Notes: generated by a model not told the origin, from the letters alone. Counted from the stretch's first letter, positions 1-13,166 are shown. The stretch: 64,000 nucleotides of DNA from Prosapia bicincta (GCA_036971475.1 JBAIZL010000001.1:148402044-148466043); one strand, 5' to 3'. Numbers and translations: made by a program.

Positions 1-15
1 TTACTTGGCATTGTT

Positions 16-76
16 TAAGTACATATAGTGAAAGTGATAAGTGAATACAAGAAAACAGTGTTTCAAAGCTACAAAA

Positions 77-167
<91 letters not shown>

Positions 168-257
168 TTTCACTATATGTACTTAAACAGGAATCATACT
201 TGGTATTGTTTAAGTACATATCGTGAAAGTGATAAGTGAATACAAGAAAATAGTGTT
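16..257. repeat. Direct and inverted copies of a 45-bp sequence around a (TA)n tract
   Basis: A segment beginning aagtacatatagtgaaag at about 16 recurs in the same orientation at about 211, with one or two changes. Its first 24 bp recur inverted at about 164-187. The copies flank the dinucleotide tract. This looks like local rearrangement around a microsatellite, not a gene; the short open frames here only read repeat sequence. Confidence 0.7.
76..164. repeat. (TA)n microsatellite
   Basis: Nearly pure TA dinucleotide run with two interruptions (a gta and a taaata). Confidence 0.95.
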
Positions 258-299
258 GCAAGGTTAAATATATAAATGTATATATATGTAGATATATAT

Positions 300-1395
300 A
301 TATATATTTACCTATAATCGGCTAATAAATTATTGTAGTGGGCTGAAAAAATACGGAGTGTAATAGGATCGCATATCCCCAGTTTGAAGTTGTCTGATTG
401 CTCATAGGTCTTTTATTACACCATATCTTGATATAGCGTCACATATCTTCAATTTATCGGCCCGTAACTTAGACTCAGTATTCCTGTTGAATAAAACTAA
501 CAAATATATAAAACGTCTGCTTAAATTGTTTGGTTCTTCAACTAATTCCATAACACTTGAATTTCCGAATACAATGTTTTACTTTAGACAGATAGTAGTA
601 CTAAGATCTATACATTTGAATCTCCAGATCTACTGTATGCAATGAACTAGCTTGAGAGTCATAATTGACGTATCCTACTATGTGTCTCATTCAGAAGTTC
701 ATAAAAAACCTAACTATGCATTAAGAAAAGGTGATATCGCGCTTCCTCGAGGTGCTCTTACGTCAGTATCGAAACTAGTTTTGTATTATTGAGAATCAAA
801 TTTAAATGATAAATTTATATATTGTTGCTGATAAATGTATAAAAAATGTCTAAATGCCTGTAATTGTGTGAGTTTGGGAGGATGTACATTTAAAATATTT
901 ATTATCTTTACATAATACAAATTATACAAAAATATCATATGAACATGTTACCACATTACTCTTTAAAAATTTAGAGGAAATCAACTATACTCTACACTAT
1001 GAAGATAGGTTTCATCCTAATCAACAGGAACAAAGAAATAAACTTTATTCACCATAGATATGACATTTTACAAAGATGTTATACTTGGTATAAAGTGGGT
1101 GGGGTAAACTGCCTTTTGTCAACAAGCACGTCTCATGTAGAACAGTTAGCAGTTTTGTTTACACGTCCGACTTTACCAACCCTTAAACTAACATTGTTTT
1201 GTTAATGTAAGTTAAACATAATGTAATGTTAACAACGCATAATTTAAAGTTGGGCTGTTTATGTAGTCATGCATTATAGAAAGCAGAGCGTGGACTGAAA
1301 TGTAATTAGTGAATTCCAGTTTATCCACTACGTTGAACCATGAATATTCTTGAAAGTTAAACGTTTTAATGTGGTTATGAACGACAGATATATGT
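300..1395. other. Intergenic, nothing recognised
   Basis: AT-rich sequence without a convincing open frame or repeat. A 68-codon open frame near 999 has no coding character that I can recognise. Confidence 0.6.
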
Positions 1396-1465
1396 GAAGA
1401 CGAGACTATTTAAAATAATTTGGTTTGAAGGAAGACGAGACTATTTAAAATAATTTGGTTTGAAG
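1396..1465. repeat. Exact 35-bp tandem duplication
   Basis: Two adjacent identical 35-bp units, each beginning gaagacgagactattta, occupy 1396-1430 and 1431-1465. Confidence 0.9.
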
Positions 1466-1574
1466 AAATGCCGTAATTCTGCCGGTTGTACTAGCGTGAT
1501 ATATTTAGGTATGCATATTGGGCATACGATAATATAAACATTATTAATGACTTGTACTTATATTTAATGAAACG

Positions 1575-1850
1575 TTATACTTATTACACTTTTGCTATTA
1601 CTTGCGACCAAACCTTTTGTTAACTAAAGGTCGTTAAATTGTTAACTTACACTTGGAGGAAACGTTTTGGTCGTAAGACGAAAGTCTTGAAGTCGTAAGA
1701 CTAAAGTCTTGAAGTCGTAAGACTGAAGTCTTGAAGTCGTAAGACTAAAGTCTTGAAGTCGTAAGACGAAAACGTTTCCTCCAATTTAACAACCTTAAGT
1801 TAACATAAAGTGTGGTCGCAAGTAATGTCTAAGTGTAATAAGTAATTAAC
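1575..1850. mobile_element. Foldback/MITE-like element with long inverted ends and palindromic tandem core
   Basis: The left end (reading ttattacacttttgctatta, then cttgcgacca, and later ggaggaaacgtttt) is matched in reverse complement by the right end (aaaacgtttcctcc, then tggtcgcaag and aagtgtaataagt). This gives arms of about 85 bp. Between them, at about 1670-1770, lie roughly five copies of a 22-bp unit containing aagactaaagtctt, itself almost palindromic. The whole element can fold into one large hairpin. No coding capacity is visible. A clear target-site duplication was not found; a 3-bp aac is possible. Confidence 0.75.
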
Positions 1851-2237
1851 AACTAGCTCGTCATGAACAGCAACAAGATTTCGAAAAATTATAAATAGAA
1901 ACAAAGTCTTTTTTGTAATATAAACTTTAATTATTACTGGAAAATATATTCATTAGTATCACATTACATACACAATTGTCAGGTATTTCCCAGATATTTC
2001 TAAAAACTTTTACAAAATCTTTGATCTACCTAGACTAGCAAGACATACTTTTCCTTAACTTAAAGAAATGAAAATTATATAAAAAAGCTATTATGCCTAT
2101 GCATAATGTGAATCGTTTGGTACGTCTGCAGAAAGGAAATAGCTGAAATCTGTCACACATACGCTATGTCCTTGCTTCGTACATTTTATGAAGCTTTCGT
2201 CTCTTGAGATCTATATATCAAGTTTTGTTGTGGTTCT
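1851..2237. other. Intergenic, nothing recognised
   Basis: AT-rich spacer between the foldback element and the minisatellite; no open frame or repeat noted. Confidence 0.6.
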
Positions 2238-2866
2238 GTTCGTAGAATTAAAGACCCACGAAATAATTCTGGTAATAATTGTGGTAAATCAACATTTTTC
2301 GTTTAGTTTAATGCTCTGTTCGTAGAAATAAAGTCCTCACAAAATAATTCTCGTAATAATTGTGGTTAATCAATACTTTTCGTTCAAATTGTGGTTCTGT
2401 TAGTAGGATTAAAGACCCACGAAATAATTCTCGTAATAATTGTGGTAAATCAACATTTTTCGTTTAGTTAATTAAAGTCCCCACAAAATATTCCTCGTAA
2501 TAATTATGGTCATCAATACTTTTCGTTTAGATTCTGGCTCTGTTCGTAGAATTAAAGTCCCCACAAAACAACTCTCGTAATAATTGTGGATCATCAAAAC
2601 TTTTCTTTTAGATTGTGGCTCCGTTCGTAAAATTAAAGTTCCCAAAAAATACCTCTCGTAATAATTGTGGGAAATCAATAATTTTTGTTTAGTTTGTGGT
2701 TCTGTTCGTAGAATTAAAGTCCCAAAAAAATAACTCTTGTAATAATTGTGGTCATCAATACTTTTCGTTTAGATTGTGGCTCTGTTCGTAGAATTGAAGT
2801 GCTCACAAAATAACTCTCGTAATAATTGTGGTAAATCAATACTTTTCGTTGAAATTGTGGTTCTGA
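2238..2866. repeat. Minisatellite of about 80 bp, eight diverged units
   Basis: The marker attaaag following gttcgtaga recurs at about 2248, 2328, 2408, 2471, 2551, 2632, 2713 and 2793. The spacing is 80-81 bp, with one unit shortened by about 18 bp. Each unit also carries taataattgtgg and cttttcgttt. A minus-strand open frame across it is only a by-product of the repeat. Confidence 0.9.
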
Positions 2867-4444
2867 AATAATAGATAAATTAGAAAAATGTGTTGATACA
2901 CATTTCTATATGTACAATAATCCATAGGTCCTAAATCCATATGCACATTGCGGAGACCAAATCATCATCATCATAGAGTTTAAATGAAATGAAAACGTAT
3001 ACAATTTTAACTGTGGTTTACTTCTAAAAGTGTATGATGACTCGACTATTAGTACTTACATACTGGTTCGATATTATGTAAAAAAATATTATAGTAAAAT
3101 ATTTATTTTCTTATTATAGCTCCTATATTTCAGTGTTAGGATTTCTTTTAATAGTATTACTTATAATATTTCTGCTGTGTTCATTGAACTTAAGGCCTTT
3201 TGGGTAAATTTAAATTTCTTATAAATAATCAGAACCATAAATGATTTTCGAGAAATTTAGAAACCACCTACTATTATATGAACGAGTATTTAAAATATAT
3301 TTTTATCATAGTAGGATGATATTTCTAAATTTCTAATTAACGTAGGTAAACATGTTCAATATTTTAAATTATTACTGTCCTACTGCATAAATGTATGTAT
3401 ATATTATTGTTTAATTTAAATATAAAGTTTTTTTATTGAGAAAAAACTAATGTGATGATGACAGTTTTATGTTAAAAAATGATGTTTTTTACACTTTTTT
3501 TATTTAGTTTTTAAATTAGCCTACATTATTTATATAGAAGAAAAAATATGAACAATATGTATGAACTTACATGTACTGATCCCTTGATTTTGTTTACAAG
3601 CACTCGAACAAAAATTCCAATTTAGTCTATTGTAAGAGTGGTATATCTACACCATTTTTCGATACTTGAATGGCCGCTTAATCATGAAACTTTCATTGTC
3701 ATTCACGGAAACAATAGCCTCTCAACCATACACAGATGTATAAAATGCAAACTTAAACAAAGAGGCGTAGAGTTATAAATACAGACTGAAAACGTATTAC
3801 ACAACGAGACAGAAATATAGCCTTGATGAATAAACCACTTCGGTACATCTGTAATAATGCTACTGTAAATTTTCCTCAATTTTTTACGAATTGCTATAAC
3901 AAATATTACGGAAACGTAATAATTTTTGGAAAATGTTTGTAATATGAATATAATTATTATTAACTCTGAAGAATAATTAATTATTAGTTTAAATGGTGAA
4001 CAAACGCTATTATTTAATAAACAAACGGGTTAAATGACAACCATCTATGTTGTAAATCATATAATAATTGTAAGATTATTTTAAATTTATTATTTTATAC
4101 ATTGGAAATATTTTTATTAGTTTTTAAAAATATTTCATATCTCTAATCAGCAAATTTATTAAGCAGAAATCCTTCAGTAGTACTAATTACCGAAGACCTC
4201 CATGTTAGCTTCCCCTTTCCTTCCGGATCATATTTATATAGGAATCGGTTTTATACAGAGTCTGTGATGTTGGAGCCAATCATTAGTTCTTCAAAACCAA
4301 CTCCTCGTAGACATATCGAGTCGTTGGGCATCAGTTACCTCTAAATGGCAATATAGAAAACTTTTAAATATGAAAAGTCCCTTCAGGAATTGGAGGACAA
4401 ACCTACAAGACGTCTTTGAAGCTGCTACATTCCGAAGGATAAGG
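2867..4444. other. Intergenic, mostly featureless
   Basis: AT-rich. The last 250 bases (about 4190-4440) are less AT-rich and lead into the coding-like stretch on the minus strand, but all frames there are broken. Confidence 0.5.
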
Positions 4445-4795
4445 TCAACTAATCTCGTGAAAGCCTAATTGTTTCCTCGCCTCTAAAGGGAAAAACAGCC
4501 AGTTTAACCTCAAGAAGGTTTGGAAGAGTCCCTCAAGAAGAACTTCTAAACTAACCAATTTTTCACCGGGAACAGTCATCACTACACCATCCTTTTCTGA
4601 ATACCTACATCGTACAGGAGCAGTTATAAATCCAACGGTGGCTTTACTACACATAAGCAGGTGCACTTCACATAGTAGATAATGTTGCCACTCAAATAGC
4701 TTTAGTTTTCGACTTACATCCCCTACCACTATACCGCACGTCTTTTCATCGCGAGTCTTCCACGGATTCTTTAGAAGATACCTGCCTCTAAACAC
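4445..4795 (-). CDS. Coding-like open stretch, possible 3' exon or gene relic, unrecognised
   Basis: This is a minus-strand open frame of about 116 codons in otherwise stop-rich DNA. Its composition is protein-like (segments such as KTCGIVVGDVSRKLKLFEW and VSLEVLLEGLFQTFLRLNW). Just before the open part the minus strand reads a T-rich tract ending in gtgtttag, which could be a splice acceptor, so the apparent ATG may not be the true start. The frame ends at a stop after GFHEIS. I do not recognise the family. The alternation of charged and large hydrophobic residues suggests a folded domain. No neighbouring exon was identified; an orphan terminal exon or a dead fragment are both possible. Confidence 0.3.
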   Translation of the reverse strand: MFRGRYLLKNPWKTRDEKTCGIVVGDVSRKLKLFEWQHYLLCEVHLLMCSKATVGFITAPVRCRYSEKDGVVMTVPGEKLVSLEVLLEGLFQTFLRLNWLFFPLEARKQLGFHEIS

Positions 4796-5342
4796 AAAAA
4801 TACCATTTTATGTGTCTAGTAAGTTATATTATAATTAATATTACTAAATACGATTGAGACAATGATCTTACGGCGAGAACATCTATACATAACCGTTGAC
4901 TAAAACCGATTGAATCAACAACAAATGTAGTAATATTCGAAATATACGTATACTGATCAAGATCTTGGTATTAATTTAATTGTTTTTTAAAAAAAAATAC
5001 TATATTATTACGCAAAAATCTCAATTACACATATAGAATTTACCTCAGATTATTATTTAGTTATCTTTTCCCTTTGAAATTGTTTTTTCACTAACCCGCC
5101 CTGAAATAAAACAAATCAAGCAAAAACAGTGTTTAAAGAATGTATTGAGACGTAATATCTATAAAAGAAGAATGTCTAATTATGCGTCATCAGTTTGGAA
5201 TCATTTGTTGTAATCTCCTTTTTGATAAACTTAATAAAAACCACTCAATATCAACTCAATGGTCAACCACTTCTCGCACAGTTTATTACAGTATAATATA
5301 TTTCAATGTTAATAAAAATAGGCAGTCGCCATTACATAAAGT
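4796..5342. promoter_or_regulatory. Region upstream of AAA-like gene 1
   Basis: AT-rich sequence preceding the gene 1 start codon. A TATA-like string (tataatata) lies at about 5291-5299, some 45 bases before the ATG. The position is right for a promoter, but AT-rich DNA produces such strings by chance. Confidence 0.25.
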
Positions 5343-7921
5343 ATGATAGTAGCAAGAGCAGCATTCACGTTTGGCCTGCTATTATCTCGCGTATGTATAG
5401 AGGCGGTAAGTTTTATCATTATACACGTAACAGCGTATTTTTGTTTCACAGTGTTTATCTAATAGTTGCTTACGATTATAGAAAGTCAAATAATATTTTT
5501 AAAGCTCATAGGAGTGATACATAATCTGATGATATTACAGGTACGATATTACGTAAGAAAACGTTTTCTTTTTCGGATTTAAAACTATTTTACAGTTTTC
5601 TTACAACCAGGCACTCTCAGTTTATTAAAGGAAAATTATATACGACTTGTACATCTGTGGTTTTATAAATATTTACTCAAGTTACTAAGATATTTTTAAA
5701 AATTTTAGAACTATAACTAACTTTCTAATTGATATTAAATAACAACATGCTTAAATTAGTGAAAAAAAACAAATAACAGACATATTTATATTTAAAATGT
5801 TAAATTATTGCTAAAAATGTATTAAACTATTTGTATCTGGGTTGTTTCTCAATGTCATCATGATGATTGTGGTCATCACAGGCCTATTTATATTTTCAAT
5901 TAAGCAATCAAAGCCTAGAGTTATGAGAAATCTGTGCCTAATGCGATCGGCAGAATACCTGATGCTCTCGGAACACCAGCCTTTCTAACCTAAATTAACC
6001 TAACCTACAAACATAGGTTTTTGTAAACATCAGCTGTTGCCAACGTAAGTTTTGGATATGAGTTGTACTATGTTTTCATATTTTACGTGTTTCTGACATC
6101 CTCAAACTATACGTTAAATTTTAGTTGGAAAATTTAAAGATGTATTTTGTATAGAAATGCAATTAGTTTATTTAAAAACAATTCTTGGCCATAACTAATT
6201 AATTACTTAACATATTAAACTGTAAAGAGGCGTGTTAACACTTATACTCGCCCAATTATCTCGTATTCATCAAACAATTTAAAATTTATTATTAGTAAAA
6301 TTTTTAAAGGTTAATCGTTTATTATTTCAAACTTGTCATAGTATTATTTAAAGACAAACAATTAAAATTTTAATTATTTTCCCAATACTTGTATGACTTT
6401 TCTATAAACCTAGCCTTAATATGACCTCACATTAAGTTCGTTTTATTTAAAAGTTTTTAATTATCATTTATAAATAGTTATTTTTTTAAAACATTTTCTG
6501 TGCAGGTCATAACACCCAGTATTGATTTCTCGATGTTAGTAAATCGCTACACCTTCGTTGATAAGACGCTAATGTTGAAGAAAATATGGGACCATAAATT
6601 GTTGTTTGTAGCAGCACCAAAATGTTTCTTCAAATCTTCAAATATAAATATGATTAAATCTTTTTTATCGATCAACATTGACAGGTTTGGTCGAAAAGTA
6701 GAAATTAAAAGTGGTTCTCGTTTAAAAATGTTTGAAAATCTACAAATTTACAAAAAACACAAGAGTTTCTTCAATGAACATTTTGCGAAATATCCCGTCT
6801 TACATTTGGACTTTGGATTTAATTCCGAAGTTACTTCTTATGAATCGGCTCTATCAGTTGTAAGAACGAAAATACATTTCTCATACTTGAAGCACCGGTA
6901 TGTATGCTATAATCCTAACTTGACAAACACTGAATGGAAAAGTTGCGTATCCTGGTGTGATCCTTTTTTTTACAAACAAACTGATAAATCTCAAATAAAA
7001 CTTGGTTACACGAATTTGGTCAAGTTTTTGTATAAGCATTTCAACCACACCACGGTTTATATACTTATAGATAATTACGACTCTATAATTGAAAATGCAA
7101 TGTTTAAGGTTGAGACTTGGGCGCTAGAGAAAATTGTAAAACTAATTAGGAACCAATTGCTACTCATCTTCAACTCTAACTGCTTTGTAAAGGGCGGCGT
7201 AGTGTCAGGCATTACTCAAATGTTTGAGAAAAACATTTCAACCCCGTTTAAATTTTTACAAGACCACGATTTTGTAGACTACTATGGCTTTACAACCGAC
7301 GAAGTTGAATATCTTCTTCGGAAATTTTATCCAAACTCGAATTCAGAAACTTTGAAAGAAGCTAGCTTTTGGTACGGTGGGTATTATTCTATAAGGGGAA
7401 CAGAAATTTACCACCCAAGTTCAATTTTAAAGTACTTAAAATACGGAATCTTTAAAAGCTACATGCTTGAGTCTAGTTTCATTTACAACTTGGAAGTACT
7501 GTTTAGGAACTTACAATTCAATCACCCAATGATTGATCTTTTGCTAAGCATGAGCTTACCAATTACTCTTCAAGAAAGTTACAATACAGACGATGTAATG
7601 CACTTGAGAAATATATTCTCTTCAAACGAATCATTTCCACGAGTCAATCTTTTGTTAAACCATCTCGTTGAAATAGGTTTCTTGTCCTACAAGGCTCAAG
7701 GTAACCACGTACTGCGCGTGAGAATTCCTAACAACGAAATATGGCAATGCATTTTTGAAGCATTGAACATTTCTTATATTATAGAGTATGATAAGATATT
7801 GCAACCTAGTGATGTTAGCGGTGTTGTAAATAAAACCAGCTTTAGGCAGTGGTTTAACAAAGTCCTCAACAAGTTAACTTATTATAAGGACATCTATAAG
7901 TTTCCAGTAAATTTATATTAG
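5343..7921 (+). CDS. AAA-ATPase-like family protein, predicted secreted, degenerate P-loop (two exons)
   Basis: Predicted join of 5343-5405 and 6506-7921, 492 residues. Exon 1 encodes a signal peptide (starts MIVARAAFTFGLLLSR, ends IEA) and stops at a perfect donor, GTAAGT. The 1,100-nt intron ends in ttttctgtgcag, phase 0. Starting at the GTG overlapping the acceptor would be wrong. Exon 2 follows the AAA-ATPase_like (PF09820) order: FVDKT at 38-42; P-loop region APKCFFKSSN at 58-67, where the family has RPRRFGKS; Walker B-like ILIDNYD at 207-213, where the family has LIDEYD; YGFT at about 281; WYGGY at 310; IPNNEIW at 428-434. Lys64 and Ser65 remain, but the P-loop Gly is Phe and the Walker B Glu is Asn, so ATP hydrolysis is unlikely. 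Cys155 and Cys168 are conserved with the second copy, fitting an extracellular disulfide. The C-terminal PD-(D/E)XK nuclease domain of bacterial relatives is absent. Function unknown. Confidence 0.85.
5406..6505 (+). other. Intron 1 of AAA-like gene 1
   Basis: The donor is GTAAGT at 5406-5411. The acceptor is a T-rich tract ending in tgtgcag at 6505. The intron is phase 0, 1,100 nt, AT-rich and stop-filled in all frames. It contains a short set of scattered CCTAA-like words near 5990-6020 and no other recognised element. Confidence 0.8.
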
Positions 7922-10859
7922 ATTAAAAGTCTTAACGATTTTTTTTATACAAATATTTAGTAAAATGACCAAGGCAATGATTAACAATTCTATGTAACAA
8001 ATACTAGATGTCGAATTTTACTAGCGTAGGAGTAAAATGTTTCAAACATTTCTGCAAACGAATAATTTTCAGTAGTGTGTGTAAATAATATAAGTAATTT
8101 ATTCTATGGGCTGCTTAAGTATCTTGTAAATTGATCCAAGTCTGGTATTTTTTACCGTCTAATAAATTGTTGTAAGTTCCGCTGAGTGATATTTTAGTTC
8201 GCAAAAACAGCTATAATTATAATTTGTATGGTTAGCTAACTTTGTGAGAACCATCCACCAAAATAATATACTAAAGAGGGTACGCAAAAAATCATTAGAT
8301 ACTAGTTTATTCATACATACTAGTTTTTCGGCGACTAGTTACAGTGTATCAATAATGAATGTTTAGCTTTTCAGTACATTCTAACCTGGAATACATGCAA
8401 GTATGTTACTGATATTTACAAAATGTTTAATAGGTTATATTGAGTATAGTAAAAAACGAAATTGAATACGTTTTAAGGGAGTATTATATATTTTAAAAAG
8501 TTTTTATTCATATTTCACAATTCAAATAAAAGTTCTGAATTATAATTGTTACTGAAGAAATTTGCAGACACACTGAAATGTTACAAATAACAAATTTGCG
8601 TGGTTAGTTTTAAATTTATTACAGATTTATAACAAATTTGAAAATTCTTTCTTTCTTTTCCACACAAAACATAAATAATTTTATTTTCATTAGTTTGATA
8701 ATTATTTTTAAAAATATTTGTGAAAGATTTCTTTATTTTTTAAATTATTTTGTTTTTTAATAATTCTTACTTATTCAAAGGTGCTTCCCGCTCGTGAGTT
8801 TGTATTTTTGTTTCTGCAACAGTTAATATAACTTATAACGGTATTTTGACCTCATATTTTCTACTTAAAGAGTCAAACTGCACGAAGCCACCTAGAAAAT
8901 TGAAGCAAAATTTTAATTATTTTCATGAACTCTTATATACACATGACTTTAGATAACACAAATCAAGAGAAAAAATCTAATTTAGGAATAAAATTAATGC
9001 CTCTGTTACCCATTTGTATGTCATTAGCCTACAAAATAAAATATAATATCACCTGGAACTACGAATTACAAAATAAGGTTGCAATTATTTGTATTTATAA
9101 GACACATAGACAGTATAGGCAATGAAATGCTTTGTTTATACATCTTTTTTTTACTTTAGAAGCTATGATAAACTTGGCTCAGTGTCGTTAACGTGAAGTA
9201 CTTGTAAACACAGTATCAGGGAAAACACTGTGGAAAATAATATATTTACTGGAATACAATTGTTTTAGTCTTGCGATATTTCATTCCTCTAAACTTACTC
9301 ATGCGAAACATATTGCAATTATTATTTTATTTATATGTTTCAGAACAAAATGGCGAATATTCAAAAATGTCGTGTATGAGAAAATATAAATTATACTTCT
9401 TTTCGTATATTTTATTTTGTATATTTGTGATTGCCTTTAACGCATTTTTCGACATATATACTTAATTATAAAATAATAGAATACTAAAGCCGAACTATCA
9501 TATTGGATTCATTTACTAATATTTAAATTAATTTGTAAACAAAATGAAACCAATATGAGCGAAGTCTATAACAATTACGTCAACGCCAACAAGGACAGCT
9601 GTAATACGCCTAAATTATTATTGATTTATATAAAATTAATTTAAGGAAAAAATAATCTTACGAAAGGCAAATGAGATAGAGATATGTTTTAGTTACGGCT
9701 TTTCTAAAACCTGACTTGGGTGGCAAACTATTTGTCTAAGCCATAGTCTTTGATATCAAGACAAAGGCGGTTGATATTCCAGTTAGTTATCATTTATTTC
9801 TATGAAACAACGACTTTTCGAAATCTTATTTGAAATATTTTTTAAACTAGGAATACTACGTAATGTTAACTAAAAAAAAGATTATGCCTTAAAAAGTATA
9901 ATAAATATTATATAAATAAACTTATTAAATAACCACAAATTTTGAAAAAAAATTAAAACACTACTAAACTACTTAAAAAGTGCCATGTTTGTGGTCTATA
10001 GAAGATCAAAATCAAAATGAAAATAAATACAATAATGATTAGTATTTTAAAGGAACTGACCAGTTCGATCGCATTTTTAATCCTATTTAAAACCACAGGT
10101 CCGTCCAGAATAATCTACCATGCGGCTTGTATAGTAGAACGCAAAACGACATAATAAAAAATGAAAAATACTATATCGTAACGATTGCTTACAGAGACTT
10201 TCGTAGTAACGAGTAGCTAAGATTATTTGATGTATATAACAAATTTGTATAGAACGTTAAATTTACCGGGAAATATCTTATAGTGTATTGATGTTCAGAG
10301 TGTCAGCGAAAACTACTTGACAGAAAAACCCTGGTTGTCAAAAATGGTTATTGAAGGTCAATTTTGCTGTTACCAAAATTAGATTAGTAACATGTGTATT
10401 ACTGATCCTTAGTTAAACAATTGGGCAATTAGTTTTCCTGTCACAAAGTATTGTCAATGACACAGTTTACGATAAATTATGGTCTGATATAAAGATTTGT
10501 TCAATTTACTTTAATCTAAAAATCATTATACATTATGAAATAATAAATTCCAAAGAATGTTTCGACACAAATGTGTCAATAGTTTCCATATTGAAAGATA
10601 TGTTCAAACATTCATTTGCTCATTCAGTCCTAGCTTTAGAACCAATTAATTCCAGTGCTGGTAAATCTTTCAGCATTTTTTAAATATATGTAAAACTTAT
10701 GAGCATACACAATAACAAAGAGAGCCAATTGATTACATAGTCTCCATATAAGAAGAAAAAAAGGAATAATTCTACAGCTTGGTTTTAATTGCTAAACTCA
10801 CCTAAGCCATTTGATTGTTTAAGTATTTTTAACATAAATAAACAATAAATCACCACCAC
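7922..10859. other. Intergenic, no recognised gene
   Basis: This is the 3' flank of AAA-like gene 1, with a candidate polyadenylation signal aataaa at about 8160. It is otherwise AT-rich. A short open frame at about 9367-9465 encodes a hydrophobic peptide (KLYFFSYILFCIFVIAF) just after an acceptor-like tttatatgtttcag, but it stops without a donor and is not supported as a gene. Confidence 0.5.
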
Positions 10860-10867
10860 AAATATAT

Positions 10868-10927
<60 letters not shown>
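10860..10927. repeat. (TA)n microsatellite
   Basis: TA dinucleotide run with one interruption. Confidence 0.95.
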
Positions 10928-10930
<3 letters not shown>

Positions 10931-13166
10931 TACACCACAATTGCTTATGACACATTATTTGACATATATTATAACTGCAGTTACATCCTTTAAAACACCA
11001 AAGAGTTCCGAGCTTCTTTGAACTTCTGCTAACTTATTTCCGGCTAAAGGTAATTCAATTAGCAAGTTATTCATATATACAATATATTGAATTCACACAC
11101 AAGCAAACATTCACACATCCGTGTAGCCTAAAAATATAAAGTTTTCAGGTGGTTACAAACGAGTTGGCAAATCTTCCATCCGTGACATCTGTGTAGATCG
11201 ATACATTGAATATATACAGACGTTAAGTCGAAATTCTACAATCAACTAAGAAGTTTTTTGAAATTAGATACAGCTAAACAGAATGGCGTACTTAACTTTT
11301 AAGAAATGGACATCATGTAGGAAGCAATGTTTGTGACAATCAAACATTATTTTTATGGATTTATCCATAGCAAAGCAAAGTTATGTATTTATACTCATAC
11401 TTTTCATTACTATGTAGACGATTTCGGAATGGATGGCGTTTTTACGGATGATTTGATCATATTCCACAATTTTTCAAAACTTTAGCTACAAGCTCACATT
11501 TTATTTTATAATTTTTTTAAGAAATAGTTGGTAGACATGATTTTATAAAAGCAGAAACGTTTATTCCTAGCGATATATTTTTTTAAAAAATGTCAAGCTT
11601 TACCTACTTAAGATGACTTTATTTACATACATACTTTGTAAGCTCATAGTCCATACTATGTACTAAATATATAATAGTCGCCATAAAACATTTCTAGGAT
11701 TCAAGTTAAAATAACATTATTGTAGACACAATAGTTAAATATATTCAAACATTTAACAAGAGAAATATTCCAGCAATTTTACTTCTAATTATTTCCTGTA
11801 AAATTGTTTTCAGAGAAGAACCTAACATTGCCACACAGCTAACATCCAAAATCAATCTTCCATAATAAATTACATTAGTTGTAATTGAATAGTAATAAAA
11901 CAGTATTAGTGATTAAGGCGGGCCACACAATTATAAGAATAAAAAATATAACATATCAATTTGAGTAACACTACATTGTTAAGACACTAAAAGAGGTAAA
12001 TAATTATATAATACAACTCACCATTTCGAAACACGGAATGCACTGCACTAAAGAGTTTTAAAATCTTTGAAAGGAAAATAAAGCTAATCAAAAATATAAA
12101 ATTCACAAAAGACTTCCTGACAGTATCTTAATTAATCTGTACTGTAATTATAATGATAGATTGCACCGACAGATTAAATTTAATTTCCTCACTCACAAAT
12201 TTCAAGCCAGTTAAATTAATATATTCGCTTTAAACAATGTATAACAAAGAATATGGAATTTCACTACCTAATATCAAAGTTGTTTTTATAATATTACGCC
12301 TACAGTTGTCTATAGCTTCTTTGTGTCACTACGACCTTCTCATTACAAAAGAATTCTTATGACATAATATATTTGATTTTATCATTATTTAGGGTTTGTT
12401 AACTGATAAAACAAAACACAATTTCTATATTGCTGCACTCTTTTAATGTATTTTTTACCGTTAAAAATATCAGTTGACATTTAGGGAAATAGCAGCTATT
12501 TTTAATATGGAATTTGAAAATATGGATATTTATGCATTAATAATAATTTTTAATTTAATATTATTTTCTCCTACTAGTCAGAAGGTAAGTCTTAATTTAT
12601 AAAAAAAACAAATCTTTATTGTATTTAAGTTAGGTAAGAAATTTAAAACCATCACCGTATGCATCCAGAGACTTTTATATGATCATGTTTTCTACAAAAT
12701 CAAAACATATATCCAGTTTTAACCTTATTGATTTTTATTAAATGATATACAAAATATTTTACAAGCTATATGTAGGGAAATATTAAGAAACTTTAGATAG
12801 AAAACTGTGAAATATATTAGTGTATTCGTTTTTACTCTCAATAGTCAAATATATTTTAAATGTATACGTTTTACCAAAAGCGAACGTGATATATTTTAAC
12901 AAATATAAAAATTTTAAATCTTTAAAGATGAAAATTTTAATTTTCAATTTCGTATTACTTTTCTAGGGTTCCTTGCAGTATCGTAACAATGGCACATTCC
13001 TCATTGCTGCGTTATAAATTAATATTAATATACTTAGCTTCAAATTAAACTAATAGTAGAATATTATTATTCACACTTATTACTCATATGCGCATATATT
13101 GAGAACAGTTCTAACTTCCTTGTAATAAAACTGTACATTAACGCTTAACCTTTAGCACGCGTATAA
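10928..13166. other. Intergenic, nothing recognised
   Basis: AT-rich DNA, no supported open frame or repeat. Confidence 0.6.

Noticed and set aside
4230..4300. Similarity of cagagtctgtgat near 4256 and 63382
   Set aside because: Only about 13 bases match well; not enough for a repeat family.
5990..6022. Telomere-like CCTAA words in intron 1 of gene 1
   Set aside because: Irregular and not in tandem; too few for an interstitial telomere array.
6500..6505. GTG as start codon of AAA-like gene 1, and GTG at 22589 for gene 2
   Set aside because: Eukaryotic genes start with ATG. The first GTG overlaps the splice acceptor and the second lies inside the conserved exon.
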